A model generated the notes under the pieces. That model had not been told where the DNA came from and did not search any database. It worked only from the letters and a program-made list of their open reading frames with translations. This document shows, piece by piece, positions 1 to 5,455 of a DNA stretch of 6,689 nt (the stretch's first letter is position 1; the number at the start of each line of letters is the position of its first letter). Source of the stretch: Rhodospirillales bacterium (GTDB lineage Bacteria > Pseudomonadota > Alphaproteobacteria > Rhodospirillales > Defluviicoccaceae); the NCBI GenBank assembly GCA_030622775.1, contig JAUXFS010000104.1, forward strand, positions 1 through 6,689. The letters run 5' to 3'. A program made the position numbers and the translations under genes.

Positions 1-1167
1 CAGGTTGTAGCCGAACGGCGGCGTCATGTAGGCAATCTGGCAGGTGATGGTGTAGAGCACGCCGTACCAGACCAGGTCGAAGCCCAGGCTGCCGACCAGG
101 GGGACATAGAGCGGCGCGACGATCACCAGCATGGCGGTGTCGTCGAGGAACATGCCCATCACCAGGTACGACAATTGCATCATGATGAGGATTTCCCAGG
201 GGGACAGTCCCAGTTTGCCGACGAAGAACCCCTCGATCGCGCGCACCGCGCCGACGCCATCGAAGACCGCGCCGAAGCAAAGCGCCGCCAGAATGATCCA
301 CATGAACATGCAGCTGATCGCCAGCGTCTTGCGCATGGTGGCTTCCATCACCCGCCGGGTCATCCTGCCCTTGAACAGCGCGGCGAGGGTCGCCGCCGTC
401 GCGCCGACCGCCGAGCTTTCCACCAGGCTGGTGATCCCCATCAGGAACAGCCCGGTCATCGAGAAGAAGATGACCAGCGGAAGGACCCCGGCCCTGAGCA
501 GGCGAAACTTCTCGCCCCAGCCTATCCGCCGTTCCTCCGCCGGTAACGCGGGCCCCAGGTGTGGTTGAAACCGGCATCGAACGGCGATGTAGAGAACGAA
601 CAGTCCGGCCATCAGCAAACCGGGGAACACCCCGGCGAGCCACAGTTGGCCGATCGGCTGTCTGGCGATCATCCCATAGAGAACGAGAACGACGCTGGGC
701 GGAACCAGGATGCCGAGCGAACTGCCGGCCTGGATCACCCCGGTGACCATGATCTTGTCGTAGCCGCGCCGCAGCAGTTCCGGCATGGCGATGCTCGCCC
801 CGATCGCCATGCCGGCGACGCTCAGGCCGTTCATCGCCGAAATGGCGACCATCAGGCCGATCGTGCCGATCGCCAGGCCGCCCCTGAGCGGCCCCATCCA
901 GACATGGAACATCCGGTAGAGGTCGTCGGCGATCCCGGATTCCGACAGGATGTAGCCCATGTAGATGAACAGCGGCAGGGTCAGAAGCGGATACCATTTC
1001 ATCAGCTTGGCGGCGGCGCTGAAGGCCATCTCGGACCCGCCGTCTCCCCACAACAACAGGGCGGAGACGACGGCGACGAAACCGATGGCGCCGAAGATAC
1101 GCTGGCCGGTGAGCAGCATGACCATCATCGACGAGAACATCAGCAGAGCGATCAGTTCGTAGCTCAC
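1..1167 (-). CDS. dctM: TRAP transporter large permease, DctM family (3' end cut by window edge)
   Basis: This is the large, ion-coupled membrane subunit of a TRAP transporter, which with DctQ and a periplasmic binding protein imports organic acids or similar solutes across the inner membrane. The frame is open for all 389 codons up to the left edge. Family members have about 425-440 residues, so roughly 40-50 C-terminal residues are missing. It is very hydrophobic throughout. Family hallmarks are the stretch GSSLGILVPPS at about residues 148-158 and QIAYMTPPFGYNL at 377-389; the TPPFGYNL ending recalls the group often labelled mannitol/chloroaromatic-type, but the substrate cannot be read from this. 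The start is GTG at 1167-1165, overlapping the dctQ stop in a GTGA junction, with GGAGAG about 8 bases upstream. The overlap implies translational coupling with dctQ. Family is near certain; substrate is unknown. Confidence 0.95.
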   Translation of the reverse strand, partial: MSYELIALLMFSSMMVMLLTGQRIFGAIGFVAVVSALLLWGDGGSEMAFSAAAKLMKWYPLLTLPLFIYMGYILSESGIADDLYRMFHVWMGPLRGGLAIGTIGLMVAISAMNGLSVAGMAIGASIAMPELLRRGYDKIMVTGVIQAGSSLGILVPPSVVLVLYGMIARQPIGQLWLAGVFPGLLMAGLFVLYIAVRCRFQPHLGPALPAEERRIGWGEKFRLLRAGVLPLVIFFSMTGLFLMGITSLVESSAVGATAATLAALFKGRMTRRVMEATMRKTLAISCMFMWIILAALCFGAVFDGVGAVRAIEGFFVGKLGLSPWEILIMMQLSYLVMGMFLDDTAMLVIVAPLYVPLVGSLGFDLVWYGVLYTITCQIAYMTPPFGYNL

Positions 1168-1721
1168 GCCGACGTCTCTCCGTCGATCCGCTCTTTTTCG
1201 TGCGTCTTTCCCGGGTCGATCGGTCTTCCCGTCGCCTTGGCCAGGTCCTTGAAGAACACCGCCACCGCCTGCAGCAGCATCAAGGCGATGCCGACGCACA
1301 TGGTGATCTTGATCGGCGCCATCGGCGGCGCCCATGACGAATAGCTCTCCTCGCCGTACTTGAGGGCATATTGGGTGCTCGAGAAGCCGCCGTAGAGCAG
1401 GAAAACCAGGTAGAAGATCAGAAAACCAATGGTGACGAGGTCGACGGCGGTCCTCGTCTTCGGCGACCAGCGGCTATAGAGCAGGTCCATCCTCACATGG
1501 GAATCGAGCTGCATCGAATAGCCGCCGCCGAGCAGGTAATAGGCGACCATGGTGAACTGAGCCATCTCCAGCGTCCACAACGCCGGGATGAAGAACGTCT
1601 TGGTGATCGACGAATACAACAGGATGGCGATCATCGCGAAGATCAGATACATGGCGAACCGGCCGACGACACGGTTCACCGCATCGACCCATCGCACGTA
1701 GGTTACGATGGCTTTCGGCAT
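1164..1721 (-). CDS. dctQ: TRAP transporter small permease, DctQ family
   Basis: This is the small membrane subunit of the TRAP transporter, pairing with DctM. It has 185 residues, normal for the family. Four hydrophobic segments are visible at about residues 17-39, 48-70, 88-110 and 125-150, with the typical WTLEMAQFTMVAYYLLGGGY between and into the second. The frame stays open upstream to 1913, but that extension (GHAPGGTGPGNDRWYN and onward) is arginine-rich, low in hydrophobic residues and unlike any DctQ N-terminus. I therefore take ATG 1721, giving MPKAIVTYVRWVDAVNRVV. Its own Shine-Dalgarno is poor (ACGGGAC directly before the ATG); better ones lie further upstream in another frame (see the leader frame). 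It is first in the transcript with dctM. No DctP precedes it, although many TRAP operons place dctP next to dctQ. dctP may lie left of the window or elsewhere. Confidence 0.92.
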   Translation of the reverse strand: MPKAIVTYVRWVDAVNRVVGRFAMYLIFAMIAILLYSSITKTFFIPALWTLEMAQFTMVAYYLLGGGYSMQLDSHVRMDLLYSRWSPKTRTAVDLVTIGFLIFYLVFLLYGGFSSTQYALKYGEESYSSWAPPMAPIKITMCVGIALMLLQAVAVFFKDLAKATGRPIDPGKTHEKERIDGETSA

Positions 1722-1777
1722 GTCCCGTTTCTCATGTGATCCCCCTGACCGCCGCCGATCGTGAAAATCGGTGGCAA
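1703..1777 (-). other. Possible leader reading frame overlapping the dctQ start
   Basis: A 24-codon frame begins at TTG 1777-1775, six bases after the purine run GGGAGGAGA (1792-1784), and ends at TAA 1705-1703, inside dctQ. An internal ATG in the same frame (1735-1733) is preceded at five bases by AGGGGG (1746-1741). Both of the best ribosome-binding sites in the dctQ leader therefore feed this frame, while the dctQ ATG at 1721 has only a weak site. The frame may be a translated leader peptide that couples ribosomes to dctQ, or simply chance in a GC-rich leader. The peptide would be MPPIFTIGGGQGDHMRNGTC followed by RKPS and resembles nothing I know. Confidence 0.2.
1751..1775. promoter_or_regulatory. 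Dyad in the dctQ leader, candidate operator
   Basis: The arms GCCGCCGAT (1751-1759) and ATCGGTGGC (1767-1775) are inverted repeats matching at 8 of 9 positions around a 7-base, A-rich centre. The dyad lies 30 bases upstream of the dctQ start and downstream of the candidate -10 at 1842-1847. A repressor bound here would block transcription of the TRAP genes. The size and symmetry fit a dimeric regulator, but no regulator gene is visible in the window. In RNA the same arms could form a short hairpin. Confidence 0.35.
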
Positions 1778-1841
1778 AGGCGCTCTCCTCCCGTCGACTT
1801 GATCTTATTCGTCTGCGCCCATCGAGCGGTCCGCGCGCGAT

Positions 1842-1850
1842 GTTATACCA
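1842..1850 (-). promoter_or_regulatory. Candidate extended -10 promoter for dctQM
   Basis: Read on the minus strand the sequence is TGGTATAAC, matching the extended -10 form TGnTATAAT at all but the last base. No convincing -35 hexamer lies 16-18 bases upstream, which is common for extended -10 promoters. Transcription would begin near 1835 and give a leader of about 115 bases carrying the dyad and the leader frame. This is inference from sequence only. Confidence 0.3.
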
Positions 1851-1925
1851 ACGGTCATTGCCGGGCCCGGTTCCACCAGGAGCGTGACCGGCAGATGCCG
1901 CCTTCGGTGTCAAGGTCGTCAGCCA

Positions 1926-1950
1926 CGGTTGCTACGTCACGTTTCAACCG
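1926..1950 (-). terminator. Weak stem-loop after the isomerase gene
   Basis: Inverted arms CGGTTG (1926-1931) and CAACCG (1945-1950) flank a 13-base loop. On the minus strand this stem-loop begins 8 bases after the isomerase stop codon. No T-run follows, so it is not a canonical intrinsic terminator. It may protect the 3' end of the message or be incidental. Confidence 0.2.
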
Positions 1951-1957
1951 GCGGCGG

Positions 1958-2575
1958 TCACCGTGCCTCGCGCCGCAGGCATTCCGTCAGGCGCTCGCGG
2001 AGCATGTCGATACGGTCGGCACCCCAAAACAGTTCGCTCCGGAAAACGAAGGTCGGGATGCCGAACACGCCTCGCCGCTCGGCCTCGTGGGCGATCGCCG
2101 CGACGCGGCGCCGACCTTCCCCTTCGAAAAACCCGTGAAGGCCGTCGGCGGGCACGCCGATCTCGGCCAGCAGCCCCTCGATCTCGCCCACGTCCTCGAT
2201 ATCGAACCGGCGCCGCCAAAACCGCTGCCAAAGGGTGTCGACGAAGGCCCGTCCACGGTCGGCGTCCCCGGCATAGAGAAAGGCCGCATTGACGAGGCTC
2301 GGGTCGAAGATCTTGGCGGTGCCGCGGACGACCAGGCCGCGTTTGTTGGCGAGCCGGCGAACGTCCATGTAAAGATAGCGGACCTTCGCCCAGCCGCGCG
2401 GCGTTCGCTCCTCGGCCTCGCCGCCGTACGCACCTTGAATGTCGAGGGTGAACGGCAACCACCTGAACTCTACCGGGAACTCCCGTTCGATGGCATAGGC
2501 GGCGTCCTTGGCCAGGTACGAGTACGGACTGCGAAAATCAAAGTAGAAGTCAAGCGGCTCGCGCTCAGCGATCAT
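1958..2575 (-). CDS. DsbA-fold isomerase, 2-hydroxychromene-2-carboxylate isomerase-like
   Basis: The 205-residue product belongs to the thioredoxin-fold family shared by DsbA-like oxidoreductases, kappa-class glutathione transferases and NahD-type 2-hydroxychromene-2-carboxylate isomerases; family lengths are about 195-210. The N-terminal strand FYFDFRSPYSYLA (residues 10-22) carries SPYS where true disulfide oxidoreductases have CxxC. S16 matches the position of the glutathione-activating serine of the isomerases, so a glutathione-dependent isomerase or transferase role is more likely than thiol oxidation. The cis-proline loop is GVFGIPTF (169-176), followed by the family ending ELFWGADRIDML (181-192). 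In naphthalene-type catabolism such enzymes isomerise a ring-cleavage product; no ring-cleavage gene is visible here, so the substrate is open. The start at ATG 2575 fits the family N-terminus but has no clear Shine-Dalgarno. It follows the cupin gene after 78 bases. Confidence 0.88.
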   Translation of the reverse strand: MIAEREPLDFYFDFRSPYSYLAKDAAYAIEREFPVEFRWLPFTLDIQGAYGGEAEERTPRGWAKVRYLYMDVRRLANKRGLVVRGTAKIFDPSLVNAAFLYAGDADRGRAFVDTLWQRFWRRRFDIEDVGEIEGLLAEIGVPADGLHGFFEGEGRRRVAAIAHEAERRGVFGIPTFVFRSELFWGADRIDMLRERLTECLRREAR

Positions 2576-2583
2576 GGCTTGTC

Positions 2584-2624
2584 GCGGCCGATCCGCCGGC
2601 GCACAGGGTTCGGCCGCGCGCCGG
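2584..2624 (-). promoter_or_regulatory. Interleaved inverted repeats just upstream of the isomerase start
   Basis: Two 7-base inverted repeats interlock: GCGGCCG (2584-2590) with CGGCCGC (2611-2617), and CCGGCGC (2596-2602) with GCGCCGG (2618-2624). Because they interleave, the two hairpins exclude each other in nested folding. The first includes bases 9-15 upstream of the isomerase ATG, where a Shine-Dalgarno would sit and none is recognisable. This could form a switch on translation, but 7-base GC-only repeats also arise by chance in such DNA. Confidence 0.25.
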
Positions 2625-2653
2625 ATTTGGTCGGTAATCCCCCAAGAGGAAGT

Positions 2654-2995
2654 CTACGTCTCATACACCCGGGAACCGCTCGAGTAAGCGAGCATCAGAT
2701 CGGCGGTCTCCGTTCCGATATTGCGGGTTTGGTGGGTGACGCCCTCGCGGATCAGGATCGTGTCACCGGCTTCGAGTTCGATCCAATCGTCACCCCGACG
2801 TTGTTCGACCCTGCCGGACAGGAGATGAATCGTCTCCGTACAATTGGGATGGCGATGTGCTTCGGAAGTGATATCGGGATCGACGGTCATCCGGGCAAGG
2901 CTAAGTCCCGCGTCTTCCTCGATCGCATCCTCCATCAGCCAACGAAGGCTCACGCCTGGCGACAAGAGACGCGCTTCTTTCGATGTTGCGGTCAT
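2654..2995 (-). CDS. Small single-domain cupin protein
   Basis: The 113-residue product is one cupin barrel (cupin_2 type). Motif 1 is complete: H47-x-H49-x4-E54-x6-G61 (HRHPNCTETIHLLSG). Motif 2 runs G77-x5-R83-E-G85-x2-H88-x3-N92, with arginine at the usual proline. The four expected metal ligands H47, H49, E54 and H88 are present, so it probably binds Fe, Mn or another divalent metal. Small cupins of this kind may be isomerases, dioxygenases or ligand sensors; I cannot choose. I start at ATG 2995, since GGAG lies six bases upstream. An in-frame TTG at 3007 would add four residues but would put that GGAG inside the gene. The hepT stop is 46 bases upstream and the isomerase start 78 bases downstream, all on the same strand, so co-transcription is plausible. 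Confidence 0.87.
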   Translation of the reverse strand: MTATSKEARLLSPGVSLRWLMEDAIEEDAGLSLARMTVDPDITSEAHRHPNCTETIHLLSGRVEQRRGDDWIELEAGDTILIREGVTHQTRNIGTETADLMLAYSSGSRVYET

Positions 2996-3041
2996 CAAAA
3001 ACTCCAAGCCAAGCCCGCCGTTGAATGATCTCGAATGCCTT

Positions 3042-3401
3042 TCAGTCGGTCCGGCGCTGTCCGATCTCCGTCAGAATCGCCGCAACCGCCTTCTTCAATG
3101 GCTCGAAATCCACAGTAACCGCCTCCCAGATTTCTTGGTCGACCACCTGATCGTAGGCATGCCTGAGCACATTTCCGATGTCGGCGACGCCCCGCCAATC
3201 GACGCTGGGGTGTTCTTGCTTGAGCGCGTCGGGCACGTGACGGGATGCCTCGGAAAGGCGTTCGATATAGCGTTCTACTGCCGCAACCAGATCCGGGTCG
3301 CCGGTGTACGAGGCGAAGTCCTTACCCGCGCACAGCCGTTCGATTGCCTGGATTGCTTCCATCATGTGCTGGAGACGGTCGCGAAGCGGGGCCTTTGCCA
3401 T
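3042..3401 (-). CDS. hepT: HepT-like HEPN toxin (DUF86) of a MntA/HepT pair
   Basis: The 119-residue, mostly helical product resembles HepT toxins, HEPN-fold RNases neutralised by a partner nucleotidyltransferase. The family core is visible as ERYIERLSEAS (43-53) and IGNVLRHAYDQV (75-86), ending in the usual EIWEAVTVDFEPLKKAV (90-106). The HxY of the RX4HXY motif is intact (H81, Y83); in the Shewanella system that tyrosine is the one modified by MntA. The arginine expected at position 76 is glycine, and an arginine (R80) stands directly before the histidine instead. This may be a subfamily variant or a weakened RNase. The start ATG (3401-3399) shares one base with the mntA stop (TGATG), so translation is coupled and antitoxin is made first. 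The cupin gene follows after 46 bases. Confidence 0.88.
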   Translation of the reverse strand: MAKAPLRDRLQHMMEAIQAIERLCAGKDFASYTGDPDLVAAVERYIERLSEASRHVPDALKQEHPSVDWRGVADIGNVLRHAYDQVVDQEIWEAVTVDFEPLKKAVAAILTEIGQRRTD

Positions 3402-3697
3402 CAGAAGACCGTTTGGCTCTCGTGTGCGATTCCTTCGCGAAAACCGGGCCGCAGGCGCGAGCGGACGACCACGTCGGTCTCCCTGCCGACGATGTCGCAG
3501 AGCAGGACCCGCAGGCTGCCGTGGTCGATGATCGAGAACTTGCGGCCGGGCTCGATGTCGACCACGACGTCGACATCGCTGTCGGGTCCGGCCTCGCCGC
3601 GCGCCAACGATCCGAACAGCGCCAGACGGGTGACGCCGCGGGCGCGGATCTCGCCCTCGTGTCGCTTGAGCATGCGGATGGCTTCGTCGCGAGTCAT
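3401..3697 (-). CDS. mntA: MntA-like minimal nucleotidyltransferase antitoxin
   Basis: The 98-residue product is a minimal nucleotidyltransferase (MNT), the antitoxin that in characterised pairs transfers AMP from ATP to a tyrosine of HepT and so silences it. The signature GSX10DXD is complete: G29-S30 and D41-V42-D43 in LFGSLARGEAGPDSDVDVVVD. A third carboxylate is probably D75 in RETDVVV. The end RLRPGFREGIAHESQTVF matches the usual MNT ending. All catalytic residues are present, so it should be active. The start ATG 3697 gives MTRDEAIRML; the upstream Shine-Dalgarno is weak. Upstream, 151 bases separate it from the aldehyde dehydrogenase stop. Pairs of this type are often autoregulated, but I see no certain operator; the hairpin at 3766-3799 is one candidate. 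Confidence 0.92.
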   Translation of the reverse strand: MTRDEAIRMLKRHEGEIRARGVTRLALFGSLARGEAGPDSDVDVVVDIEPGRKFSIIDHGSLRVLLCDIVGRETDVVVRSRLRPGFREGIAHESQTVF

Positions 3698-3765
3698 GGC
3701 GTCAGTTTCTCAGGATTCGGGCCTGGATGACAAGCGTGAGGTCACAAAGCCCTGCGATTGAGGGA

Positions 3766-3799
3766 ATACCGGCAAATCCGGTCATCGGCTCGCCGGTAT
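3766..3799. terminator. Inverted repeat between the aldehyde dehydrogenase and mntA
   Basis: Perfect 8-base arms ATACCGGC (3766-3773) and GCCGGTAT (3792-3799) flank an 18-base loop, which itself holds another CCGGT that could pair with the first arm. It lies about 50 bases after the aldehyde dehydrogenase stop and 69 bases before the mntA start. No T-run follows on the minus strand, so it may be a weak terminator, an mRNA-end hairpin or an operator for the toxin-antitoxin genes. Confidence 0.35.
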
Positions 3800-3848
3800 C
3801 ATGACGTTGCGCCTCCTCGCCGGCCCTGGCCCCACGGCGGACGGTTGC

Positions 3849-5324
3849 TCATCGGATGATGAACGGGTTGCCGACGCTGGCCTCGGTGGCGATCCACACG
3901 GATTTGACCTGCAGGTAGGCCTTGATCGCCTCGAGGCCGCTCTCGCGGCCGAGGCCGCTGCGCTTGTAGCCGCCGAACGGCGAGGTGTAGCTCACCGCGC
4001 GGTAGGTGTTGACCCAGACGGTTCCGACCCTGAGCCGCTCGGACATGCGAAACGCCCTGCCGATATCCCGGGTCCACACCCCGGCGGCGAGTCCGAACCG
4101 CACGTCGTTGGCGATCGAGACCGCTTCGTCCTCGTCGTCGAACGGAATGACCGCGAGGACCGGGCCGAACACTTCCTCCTGGGCGATCCGCATGTGGTTG
4201 TCGACACCGGTGAAGATCGTCGGCGAAACGAACTGGCCGCCCCGGGCGCCCTCGCCGGTGTAGGGTCCGCCGCCGAGGATGCACGTCGCGCCCTCGTTGC
4301 GGGCGATCTCGATGTAGTCCAGGACCTTTTGATACTGTGGCTCGGTGGTCACCGGGCCGACGTTGGTGTCGGGCGCCATCGGATCGCCGATCTTCGCCGA
4401 GCCCGCGACCTCGACCAGGCGTTCGATGAACCGGTCGTGGATCGAGCGCTGCAGCAACAGACGCGAGCCGGCGATGCAGGTCTGCCCGGTCGCGGCAAAG
4501 ATCCCGGAGATCGCGCCCATCACCGCCGCCTCGGGATCGGCGTCGTCGAAGACGATGTTCGGCGACTTGCCGCCGAGCTCGAGGGACACCGGCTTGATGT
4601 CCCTGGCCGCCGCCTCGTAGATCTTCTGGCCGGAGATGTCGGAGCCGGTGAACGCGACCTTGGCCACGTCCGGATGGCCGACCAGCGCCGCGCCGACATC
4701 GGCGCCAAAGCCGGTCACCGTGTTGACGACGCCCGCCGGAAAGCCGGCCTTTTCGAACAGCGTCATCAATTCGAGGGTCGACGCCGAGGTAAACTCCGAC
4801 GGTTTGATCACCGCGACGTTGCCGGCGGCGAGCGCCGGCGCCAGCTTCCAGCCGAGCAGCAGCAGCGGCGAGTTCCACGGCGTGATCATCGCGACGACGC
4901 CGAGCGGCTCGTAGCGGGTGAAATTGAAGATGTCCGCCTTGTCGGTCGGAACCACCGCGCCTTCGATCTTGTCGGCGAGCCCGCCGTAATAGCGGTACCA
5001 TTCGGCGAGATAGCGGGTCTGGGCGGACATTTCGGCGTAGAGCTTGCCGTTGTCCCGGACCTCGATTTCGGCGAGGCGGGGCGCGTTTTCCTCGATCAGG
5101 TCGGCGAGCCCGGTCAGCAGCCGCCCGCGCCGCGAAGGCGTCAATCGCGGCCAGTCGCCCGCGAAAGCGCGCGTGGCGGCACCAACCGCGCTGTCGACAT
5201 CGGCGGCGGAGCCATGGGCGATCCGTGCCCAGACCTCGCCGGTGTACGGGTTGGTCGTATCGAACCATCGGCCGCCTTGCGGCTCGACCCAGGCGCCGTC
5301 GATGTACATGCGGTACTGCTGCAT
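3849..5324 (-). CDS. NAD-type aldehyde dehydrogenase, complete
   Basis: The 491-residue product is a full-length member of the aldehyde dehydrogenase superfamily, oxidising an aldehyde to its acid in the cytoplasm. The oxyanion-hole asparagine is N151 (TPWNSP), the cofactor segment is IKPSE (173-177; a glutamate here usually favours NAD over NADP), and the second cofactor motif is FTGSDISG (225-232). The general base is E249 (LELGGKSPNIVF), the nucleophile C283 (GQTCIAGSR), and EEVFGPV spans 383-389. All are intact. From memory, the N-terminus (MYIDGAW) and C-terminus (NTYRAVSYTSPFGGYKRSGLGRE, here split at 439-461) recall proteins annotated as (Z)-2-((N-methylformamido)methylene)-5-hydroxybutyrolactone dehydrogenase (TgnC-like, trigonelline breakdown). 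No other trigonelline genes are visible, so I give no symbol. The start ATG 5324 has AAGGGAG nine bases upstream. It diverges from betB. Confidence 0.95.
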   Translation of the reverse strand: MQQYRMYIDGAWVEPQGGRWFDTTNPYTGEVWARIAHGSAADVDSAVGAATRAFAGDWPRLTPSRRGRLLTGLADLIEENAPRLAEIEVRDNGKLYAEMSAQTRYLAEWYRYYGGLADKIEGAVVPTDKADIFNFTRYEPLGVVAMITPWNSPLLLLGWKLAPALAAGNVAVIKPSEFTSASTLELMTLFEKAGFPAGVVNTVTGFGADVGAALVGHPDVAKVAFTGSDISGQKIYEAAARDIKPVSLELGGKSPNIVFDDADPEAAVMGAISGIFAATGQTCIAGSRLLLQRSIHDRFIERLVEVAGSAKIGDPMAPDTNVGPVTTEPQYQKVLDYIEIARNEGATCILGGGPYTGEGARGGQFVSPTIFTGVDNHMRIAQEEVFGPVLAVIPFDDEDEAVSIANDVRFGLAAGVWTRDIGRAFRMSERLRVGTVWVNTYRAVSYTSPFGGYKRSGLGRESGLEAIKAYLQVKSVWIATEASVGNPFIIR

Positions 5325-5335
5325 GGCCGTTGTCT

Positions 5336-5370
5336 CCCTTCCCGTTGCCCCGTCCGGCGCGGCCCCCCCC
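5336..5370 (-). promoter_or_regulatory. G-tract cluster in the aldehyde dehydrogenase leader
   Basis: On the minus strand there are runs of 8, 4, 3 and 3 guanines separated by 11, 4 and 2 bases. The last run belongs to the Shine-Dalgarno GGGAG of the aldehyde dehydrogenase. The pattern could fold as an RNA G-quadruplex that masks the ribosome-binding site. The uninterrupted run of eight (5363-5370) is also a possible slippage site. The first loop is long, so the structure is only a candidate. Confidence 0.3.
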
Positions 5371-5373
5371 GTC

Positions 5374-5394
5374 GCTCGACCGATGTTAGCCGGT
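5374..5394 (-). promoter_or_regulatory. Operator/-10 element, copy A (aldehyde dehydrogenase side)
   Basis: Read on the minus strand, this 21-base element runs ACCGGCTA, AC, ATCGGTCG, AGC. It matches the inverted copy at 5456-5476 at 18 of 21 positions. It contains the hexamer TAACAT (4 of 6 matches to TATAAT) inside an ACCG-N8-CGGT dyad. Its start codon lies about 50 bases downstream. No good -35 hexamer is visible, so transcription may need an activator, or the element may be a repressor site over the -10. Confidence 0.5.
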
Positions 5395-5455
5395 TTGCAA
5401 CGAGGCGACGACGGGGGATTTCAGGGCGCCGTTCTCCCAAGCCAAACCCGCCGTG

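Noticed and set aside
131..1344. Plus-strand frames opposite dctM and the dctQ end (131-568, 175-546, 559-1344)
   Set aside because: Their products are polar and low-complexity, as expected from the complement of hydrophobic membrane-protein codons; the minus strand encodes a continuous DctM.
1722..1913. 64-residue N-terminal extension of DctQ
   Set aside because: The extension is arginine-rich and unlike a signal or membrane segment; ATG 1721 gives the normal family N-terminus and length.
2584..2624. H-type RNA pseudoknot from the interleaved repeats
   Set aside because: There are no bases between two of the adjacent strands, which leaves no linker to cross a stem; alternative hairpins are the more reasonable reading.
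1736..3028. 430-codon plus-strand frame over the isomerase and cupin
   Set aside because: It has no motif and crosses two unrelated minus-strand genes with clear cupin and isomerase signatures, so it is a complement shadow.
3799..5268. 489-codon minus-strand frame overlapping the aldehyde dehydrogenase in another frame
   Set aside because: The product is dominated by arginine and low-complexity sequence; the 3849-5324 frame carries every aldehyde dehydrogenase motif.
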